The notes below the pieces were generated by a model that worked only from the letters and a program-made list of their open reading frames with translations, had not been told where the DNA came from and did not search any database. Shown here one piece after another: positions 6,760 to 10,458 of a stretch of DNA of 10,458 bases. This DNA is from Bacteroidales bacterium. Its GTDB lineage: Bacteria > Bacteroidota > Bacteroidia > Bacteroidales > Muribaculaceae. How positions within the stretch are numbered: position 1 is the first letter of the stretch; every line of letters begins with the position of its first letter. The DNA is taken from NCBI GenBank assembly GCA_900752535.1, contig CAADVV010000300.1:1-10458 (forward strand), read 5' to 3'. The translations under genes were made by a program, and so were the position numbers.

Positions 6760-8004
6760 TTATTTGTCGTTTATGGCTTCGATGGGTTTGATGCGCATGG
6801 CTTTCACGGCCGGAATCAGACCGGCGAGAGTGCCAAGCACGAGGAAAATGACCATAATGGCTATGGCGCGGTTGAAGGGTAGGCTGAATCCTGCCGGACC
6901 GAGCATCGGGTTGGCGGTCAGTTTGTCGGCTATGGCCAGAATGATGGCCGCAAAGGTTATTCCGGCCAGTCCCGCGACGGCTGTAAGCACGCTTCCTTCG
7001 GAGAGTATCTGGAAGATTATGTCAGACGGACGTGCGCCGATGGCGCGGCGTATGCCTATCTCCTGGGTGCGTTCCTTGACGATAATCCACATGATATTAC
7101 CTACACCGACGATGCCAGCTATAAGCGTTCCGGCGCCGACAAAGCCGGCCAGTATGGCTATGGCGAGGAATACGCCTTCAACCTGTTCGAAATTCTCGGC
7201 CATGTCATTAAACGCAACGGCATTCTCGTCTGTGGGGCTGATGGGATGGCCCGACACCAGGGCGCGTACAATGTCGCCTCTGACTTCGGCCAGGCGGTGG
7301 CCCGGTTTGATGGTAAAGATGAAAAACCACACCCGGTCGCCAAGATTGAAGGCGCGGCGCATGGTGGTGAAAGGCATGACGAGACCCTCGTCGATACGTC
7401 CGCCAAGCGACATCTCGCTTTTTTGGCTGATTACACCGACGATGTTGAACGAAACGCCGTTGACTTTCACATATTTGCCCAGTGGCGAGTCGGCTCCGAA
7501 AAACTCTGCGGCGAGGTCTTTGCCGATAAGGGCCACTTTGGCGCTTGTACGGTCGTCTGACGCATTGAGCAGACGCCCGTCGAGTAGATTGACGCTCATG
7601 ATTTTGAAGTAGTCGGACTCAACGCCGCTCCATGACGCCATTTTTGATTTGTTTTTGTATTCGGCCGATCCGGAGCCGTTGAGCAGTCCGGATGACGCGT
7701 CGATAAGAGGCACAGTGGCGCGCATCAGCGCTATGTCGCGGTCGTTCATTGTCCATGACATGCCTTTGTTGTAGCCCTTATATGACTGAGATGTCGGCTG
7801 GGCATATACAAACACGGCGTTGGTGGCGAAACCGGCAAACTGTTGTGTGACGATGCCCCTCAGGCCGTCGGCGCCTCCAAGCAGCAGCGTCAGCATGGCC
7901 GTGCCCCAGAATATGCCGAAGCCGGTCAGAAACGTGCGTGTCTTGTTGCGCGAGAGTGTGGCGCCTATCTCGCGCCAGTTGTCGAGGTCAAATAGCTTAT
8001 TCAT
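6760..8004 (-). CDS. MacB-type ABC transporter permease 2
   Basis: Inner-membrane permease with the MacB/FtsX layout: membrane helix 1 (about 24-43), a large periplasmic domain (about 45-275, MacB_PCD type), then three helices (about 278-308, 335-358, 379-401). Between helices 2 and 3 is the cytoplasmic motif V-K-E-R-T-Q-E-I-G-I-R-R-A-I-G-A-R (309-325), the coupling segment that contacts the ATPase. The C-terminus A-M-R-I-K-P-I-E-A-I (402-411) is also typical of the family. The ATG at 8004 (414 residues) is preferred. An upstream in-frame TTG at 8019 would add five residues, but the ATG starts a family-typical N-terminus (W-R-E-I-G-A-T-L-S-R-N-K) and overlaps the stop of permease 1 by 8 nt (ATGAATAA), which fits translational coupling. 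It shares the fold of permease 1 but its periplasmic domain is clearly different in sequence. Confidence 0.93.
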   Translation of the reverse strand: MNKLFDLDNWREIGATLSRNKTRTFLTGFGIFWGTAMLTLLLGGADGLRGIVTQQFAGFATNAVFVYAQPTSQSYKGYNKGMSWTMNDRDIALMRATVPLIDASSGLLNGSGSAEYKNKSKMASWSGVESDYFKIMSVNLLDGRLLNASDDRTSAKVALIGKDLAAEFFGADSPLGKYVKVNGVSFNIVGVISQKSEMSLGGRIDEGLVMPFTTMRRAFNLGDRVWFFIFTIKPGHRLAEVRGDIVRALVSGHPISPTDENAVAFNDMAENFEQVEGVFLAIAILAGFVGAGTLIAGIVGVGNIMWIIVKERTQEIGIRRAIGARPSDIIFQILSEGSVLTAVAGLAGITFAAIILAIADKLTANPMLGPAGFSLPFNRAIAIMVIFLVLGTLAGLIPAVKAMRIKPIEAINDK

Positions 8005-9217
8005 CGCGGAGGGCTTCAACAGGTTTAACTTTGGTGGCTTTCAGCGCCGGGAAGAGTCCGGCAATGCCTCCGGCAATAATCAGCACTACGGTCACCTCAA
8101 AGGCTGTGGTCAGATTGACCGACGGGTTGTCAAACATTTCCATCGAACTTAGCATTGGTGACAGCAGACCCATGACGAGAGTGCCGAGCACAATGCCGAT
8201 ATACCCGAATATAGTCGTGATGCACACCGATTCAAGAATAACCTGTGACAGGATGTTGCGGCGACGGGCGCCGATGGCGCGTCTGATTCCTATCTCATGG
8301 GGGCGCTCTCGCACACTGACAAACATGATGTTGGATACTCCGACGATGCCCGAAAGCAGCGTCAGTATTCCGATTGTCCACATCATTATGACGAGTATGT
8401 TCATCACTCCCTGGCTCTGAATGCGGTCTGACAGTCGGTTCCATATCCATACGGCCGAATTGTCGGTCGGGTCGAAGTTATTGCGCTGGGCGAGAGTTGC
8501 CCTGAGGTTTTCGTCGAGCTCGTTACCCTCCTCCTCGGTTTCGGCTGCACCGGGCTTCACCTGCACGTCAAACTGGCTGACTTCACCCGAGTTACCCGCA
8601 AGAAATGCGGCGGTGGAGTAGGGCACGAACGTTGTCTCGCGCCAGCGGTGGCTATAGACACCCACCACCTGCCAGTCAAGATTCATTGCACGCAGTCGCT
8701 GGCCTACGGCTTTCGAGGAGTCGCCAAAGAGAAGTCTTGCTTTTGATTCCTCAAGCATGACAACCTTGGCGTGTGTCTCCATATCTTTATTGTTGATGAA
8801 ACGTCCGGCTACGAGGACATTGCGACCATCGTCGGCGCCTGACGGAAAGACGCCAGTAAATCCCGTAATCTGGTCGGTAAGTGTCGAGAATCTGACCGTA
8901 TCATTTTCCACTTTGGCCACAACCTCGTCGACAAATCCATGCTCTTGTGCGATCGCCTTCATGTCAGACTCGTGAAGGGTCACCGCCCGGCCCTCCTTGT
9001 AGCCTTTCCAGGGCTTGGCCGTCATGCCGCCCCAGACTGAGATGGTGTTTGACTGTGTTCCCACCATATTGCGGCTGAAGCCGTTGACCAGTCCGTTGGC
9101 CAGACTCAGCAGAATGATGAGCATAAAGATACCCCAGGCCACTGCGAATCCCGTCAACGCAAGCCTCAGTTTATTATGGCTCAGAGTCTGGCCTATTTCT
9201 CTCAGCATGTCAAACAT
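7997..9217 (-). CDS. MacB-type ABC transporter permease 1
   Basis: A 406-residue inner-membrane permease of the MacB/FtsX class. Helix 1 lies at about 19-41, the periplasmic domain at about 42-270 (with an acidic stretch E-T-E-E-E-G-N-E at 226-233), and helices 2-4 at about 271-300, 326-352 and 372-392. The cytoplasmic coupling motif is V-R-E-R-P-H-E-I-G-I-R-R-A-I-G-A-R (302-318), and the end K-V-K-P-V-E-A-L-R (396-404) is the family's usual one. The frame is open up to an ATG at 9301, but the extra 28 residues would lie wholly within the ATPase gene and are polar and Ser/Pro/Lys-rich. The ATG at 9217 gives a normal N-terminus (L-R-E-I-G-Q-T-L-S-H-N-K) and overlaps the ATPase stop by 8 nt (ATGTTTGA). 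A second ATG at 9208 is also possible. With permease 2 it most likely forms a heterodimer served by the single ATPase. Confidence 0.92.
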   Translation of the reverse strand: MFDMLREIGQTLSHNKLRLALTGFAVAWGIFMLIILLSLANGLVNGFSRNMVGTQSNTISVWGGMTAKPWKGYKEGRAVTLHESDMKAIAQEHGFVDEVVAKVENDTVRFSTLTDQITGFTGVFPSGADDGRNVLVAGRFINNKDMETHAKVVMLEESKARLLFGDSSKAVGQRLRAMNLDWQVVGVYSHRWRETTFVPYSTAAFLAGNSGEVSQFDVQVKPGAAETEEEGNELDENLRATLAQRNNFDPTDNSAVWIWNRLSDRIQSQGVMNILVIMMWTIGILTLLSGIVGVSNIMFVSVRERPHEIGIRRAIGARRRNILSQVILESVCITTIFGYIGIVLGTLVMGLLSPMLSSMEMFDNPSVNLTTAFEVTVVLIIAGGIAGLFPALKATKVKPVEALRDE

Positions 9218-9896
9218 TGACAAGCGTTTTTTCGGGTGTGACAATTTCGCCGTCGGCGATGCGGATGATGCGGTTGGTCTGCTCGCCCACACCGGGGTCA
9301 TGGGTGACGATTACGACCGTCATGTCCTCGTTCTTATTGAGGTCGCGGAATACCTGCATCACCTCACGTGAGGTTTTCGAGTCGAGGGCTCCCGTAGGTT
9401 CGTCGGCCAGTATCAGGGCCGGGTTGGTTATCAGCGCGCGGGCGATGGCTACACGCTGTTTCTGTCCGCCTGACATCTCCGAGGGCAGGTGATGGGCGCG
9501 GTCTGCCAATCCCATACGCTCAAGCTGTTCGATGGCCAAGGCGTTGCGGCGCCGGCGTCCGACACCCTGATAGAACAGCGGGAGGGCTACGTTTTCGAGG
9601 GCGTTTTTATAGTTGATGAGGTTGAACGACTGGAAGACGAAGCCAATCTTACGGTTGCGCAGGTCGGCGGCCTGGTTCTCGCTCAGGTTCTTGACAAGCA
9701 CACCGTCGAGTCTGTACTCGCCGGTGTCATAGTTGTCGAGGATGCCGAGGATATTGAGCAGCGTGGATTTGCCGCTGCCGCTGGCGCCCATAATCGAAAC
9801 CAGCTCTCCGGTTTCGACCGTCAGGTTTATATCCTTCAGCACGTGGAGAGGTACCGCGCCGGGATAGGTCTTGTTGATGTCTTTGAGTTGAAGCAT
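9210..9896 (-). CDS. ABC transporter ATP-binding protein (MacB/LolD type)
   Basis: Cytoplasmic ATPase that powers the exporter. In its 228 residues all catalytic motifs are intact: Walker A G-A-S-G-S-G-K-S-T (37-45), Q-loop Gln89, signature M-S-G-G-Q-K-Q-R (141-148), Walker B L-I-L-A-D-E-P (161-167), D-loop A-L-D (170-172) and switch His199. Length and sequence fit the MacB/LolD/FtsE group of stand-alone ATPases, and the MacB-type permeases next to it make an exporter of the MacAB kind more likely than lipoprotein sorting. It opens the operon; the start is preceded by an A-rich leader (AATAAAAAA just before ATG), as is usual in Bacteroidetes, and its stop overlaps the start of permease 1 by 8 nt. 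No strong promoter could be picked out upstream; the best minus-strand match is TTTG at 9997-9994 with TAACTATT at 9971-9964, which is weak. Confidence 0.95.
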   Translation of the reverse strand: MLQLKDINKTYPGAVPLHVLKDINLTVETGELVSIMGASGSGKSTLLNILGILDNYDTGEYRLDGVLVKNLSENQAADLRNRKIGFVFQSFNLINYKNALENVALPLFYQGVGRRRRNALAIEQLERMGLADRAHHLPSEMSGGQKQRVAIARALITNPALILADEPTGALDSKTSREVMQVFRDLNKNEDMTVVIVTHDPGVGEQTNRIIRIADGEIVTPEKTLVNV

Positions 9897-9985
9897 TTTT
9901 TTATTATCGCAACTGTCATGATATTCATAAGACAGTCTAATGCTTAGACGCGACTTACGACCGAATAGTTACAGAGAGCTGTAAA

Positions 9986-10001
9986 TTTTTTTTCAAAAAA
10001 A
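9986..10001. promoter_or_regulatory. T8-C-A7 tract between divergent transcription units
   Basis: Eight T, one C and seven A in a row form a near-perfect AT inverted repeat between the exporter operon (minus strand) and the rightward promoter at 10013-10044. It ends 11 nt upstream of that promoter's -33 element, the place of an UP-like or bending element. Read on the minus strand it supplies a TTTG that could be part of a weak promoter for the exporter operon. No other structure was seen in 9897-9985. Confidence 0.35.
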
Positions 10002-10012
10002 CGGCGCGGCCT

Positions 10013-10044
10013 CTTGCGGGATTAAACCAAAAGACATACCTTTG
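10013..10044 (+). promoter_or_regulatory. Bacteroidetes-type promoter for the candidate non-coding RNA
   Basis: TACCTTTG (10037-10044) matches the -7 consensus TAnnTTTG exactly and is followed by C, as is common. CTTG (10013-10016) is one base from the -33 TTTG, and the 20-nt spacing is typical. Transcription would start near 10049-10052 and run rightwards. No protein gene with a normal start follows; the next clear signal is the intrinsic terminator at 10291-10326. Confidence 0.65.
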
Positions 10045-10049
10045 CGTTG

Positions 10050-10326
10050 TAATGATACGGCAAGAGAGCCGAATCAATTGAAAGATTTACCACATCAAAG
10101 TAGATTGGGAAACTCATCAATTACAATTACAATTCCGAGACAAGCTTAGTCAGTTGATGGCGGGCCCCATCCCTCTTTTTCTTTGAAGAAGCGGGAGTTG
10201 ACTCAACTCAACCAGGCGGATTACAAAGATTGACGAGCGCTCAAATCCTGTCTTTCGGAGTTTCATCGCATCCTTTGGTGTGGCTCTTATAGCCGGTGTT
10301 GCCTTCGGGCTTCGCCGGCTTTTTCT
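10050..10326 (+). ncRNA. candidate structured non-coding RNA, about 275 nt
   Basis: The stretch between a consensus promoter and an intrinsic terminator has no plausible ORF but many nested long-range helices found by eye: AAGAG/CTCTT (10062-10066 with 10284-10288); CCACATCAAAG/CTTTGGTGTGG (10090-10100 with 10273-10283, 11 pairs, one U-G); GAAACTC/GAGTTTC (10109-10115 with 10258-10264), extended by GAT/ATC (10103-10105 with 10265-10267); CCGA/TCGG and GACA/TGTC (10135-10142 with 10249-10258); GTCAGTT/GATTGAC (10149-10155 with 10228-10234). Local hairpins lie at 10156-10171 and 10195-10209. Together these make a rod with a branched tip. An AU-rich segment (10116-10134) stays unpaired. I do not recognise the family: tmRNA, RNase P RNA and SRP RNA hallmarks were not seen. 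A 6S-like regulator, another known Bacteroidales RNA or a long 5' leader are possible. The exact 5' end is inferred. Confidence 0.5.
10291..10326 (+). terminator. intrinsic terminator with UUCG tetraloop
   Basis: AGCCGGTG (10291-10298) pairs with CGCCGGCT (10313-10320), one pair being G-U. Inside, GCC and GGC close a TTCG tetraloop (10304-10307), with a small TT/TT internal loop between the two stems. Five T (10320-10324) and CTC follow. This is a strong Rho-independent terminator for rightward transcription. An upstream GGCT (10282-10285) could pair with AGCC (10291-10294) and compete with it. Confidence 0.8.
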
Positions 10327-10401
10327 CATCTTATACAATATGCCCTGCGTCATTGAGGCGCAGGTAACTATTCAGCGAAAGGAAAAGCTATAAAAATTCG
10401 C

Positions 10402-10419
10402 CTCGTCTAATTAAACGAG
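10402..10419 (-). terminator. possible small hairpin terminator at the right edge
   Basis: CTCGT (10402-10406) and ACGAG (10415-10419) flank a TAATTA core, giving an imperfect 18-base palindrome. On the minus strand it is followed by GCGAATTTTTATAG, so it could end leftward transcription of a gene lying beyond the right edge, whose possible stop codon (10411-10413) falls in the loop. With a 5-bp stem it is weak, and nothing else was seen in 10327-10401. Confidence 0.3.
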
Positions 10420-10458
10420 TGCCAGGATAGCATCAAGAGGAGATTGACCGTTTTTCCA
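10411..10458 (-). CDS. possible C-terminal fragment of an unrecognised protein (runs off the right edge)
   Basis: On the minus strand the window edge reads W-K-N-G-Q-S-P-L-D-A-I-L-A-L-V and then TAA. The composition is protein-like, and a weak hairpin with a T run follows. However, only 15 codons are visible, a second minus frame is also open here, and no family can be named. Treat it as a hint that a leftward gene ends here. Confidence 0.22.
   Translation of the reverse strand, partial: WKNGQSPLDAILALV

Noticed and set aside
6686..7612. A 308-codon plus-strand open frame antisense to permease 2 and the adaptor start
   Set aside because: It is very rich in Met, Ser, Arg and Pro with no recognisable domain, and it lies opposite a clear permease gene. 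It is a codon-bias shadow.
9218..9301. N-terminal extension of permease 1 by 28 codons
   Set aside because: It lies wholly inside the ATPase gene and is unlike the family N-terminus; the ATG at 9217 fits both family and coupling.
10050..10326. Retron msr-msd RNA
   Set aside because: The complementary 10090-10100 and 10273-10283 arms resemble a1/a2 repeats, but no reverse transcriptase gene is visible and a strong terminator closes the unit before any gene.
10150..10353. A 67-codon minus-strand open frame (Lys/Arg-rich)
   Set aside because: No recognisable features, and it overlaps the terminator and helices of the candidate RNA; probably chance.
10202..10393. A plus-strand open frame of 63 codons whose middle reads like a membrane helix (F-I-A-S-F-G-V-A-L-I-A-G-V-A-F-G)
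   Set aside because: No ATG before the hydrophobic part (only a GTG at 10280), and the helix codons coincide with a UUCG-capped terminator. A tiny GTG-started membrane protein remains a remote option.
10050..10458. tRNA, tmRNA, RNase P RNA or SRP RNA
   Set aside because: No T-loop of normal form, no encoded tag peptide, no RNase P core motif and no SRP tetraloop domain could be found. TCAAATCC near 10241 resembles a T-loop but has no matching stem.
1..10458. CRISPR array, insertion sequence or prophage
   Set aside because: No regularly spaced repeats, complete transposase, terminal inverted repeats or phage genes were seen. The 15-residue edge fragment at 10411-10458 is too short to assign.

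Overview
The window looks like chromosomal DNA of a Bacteroidales bacterium, plausibly Muribaculaceae. The grounds are: moderately GC-rich DNA; no Shine-Dalgarno sequences, with A-rich leaders in front of starts; promoters of the Bacteroidetes type (-33 TTTG, -7 TAnnTTTG); and two protein families common in that group (DUF3943 and PCMD). The family calls come from reading translated sequence by eye, not from a search. There are nine protein genes, nearly all concerned with the cell envelope.

Left part (1-1972, minus strand): an outer-membrane beta-barrel protein of the bacterial surface antigen (Omp85-like) type is followed, with a 14-nt overlap, by the membrane half of an EptA-like phosphoethanolamine transferase. 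That second gene hits a stop codon just past its catalytic threonine, at position 52. The 51 bases beyond it are extremely G-rich and still translate into a garbled version of the expected continuation, so a sequencing or assembly fault at a contig edge is likely. A good promoter and a nested stem-loop lie in the leader of this operon (2046-2125).

Middle (2252-4212, plus strand): a DUF3943 protein and a PCMD-domain protein, both exported, sit 50 nt apart and probably form an operon. It ends at a 12-bp hairpin (4242-4279) placed between convergent genes, which can serve as a terminator for both.

Right part (4305-9896, minus strand): a five-gene operon encodes a complete MacAB-TolC-like tripartite ABC exporter, in the order ATPase, permease 1, permease 2, periplasmic adaptor, outer-membrane channel. 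The first two junctions are both 8-nt start/stop overlaps, and the other two gaps are 15 and 25 nt. ATPase and permease are separate proteins, and the two permeases differ clearly, so the inner-membrane core is probably a heterodimer. The substrate cannot be told from sequence.

Right edge (9897-10458): no convincing protein gene. A T8-C-A7 tract and a near-perfect Bacteroidetes promoter (10013-10044) point rightwards into about 275 nt without a usable ORF. This stretch folds into nested long-range helices and ends in a UUCG-capped intrinsic terminator (10291-10326). I read it as a candidate structured non-coding RNA gene divergent from the exporter operon, and it is the most interesting item here. 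At the extreme right edge a 15-codon minus-strand frame may be the end of another gene.
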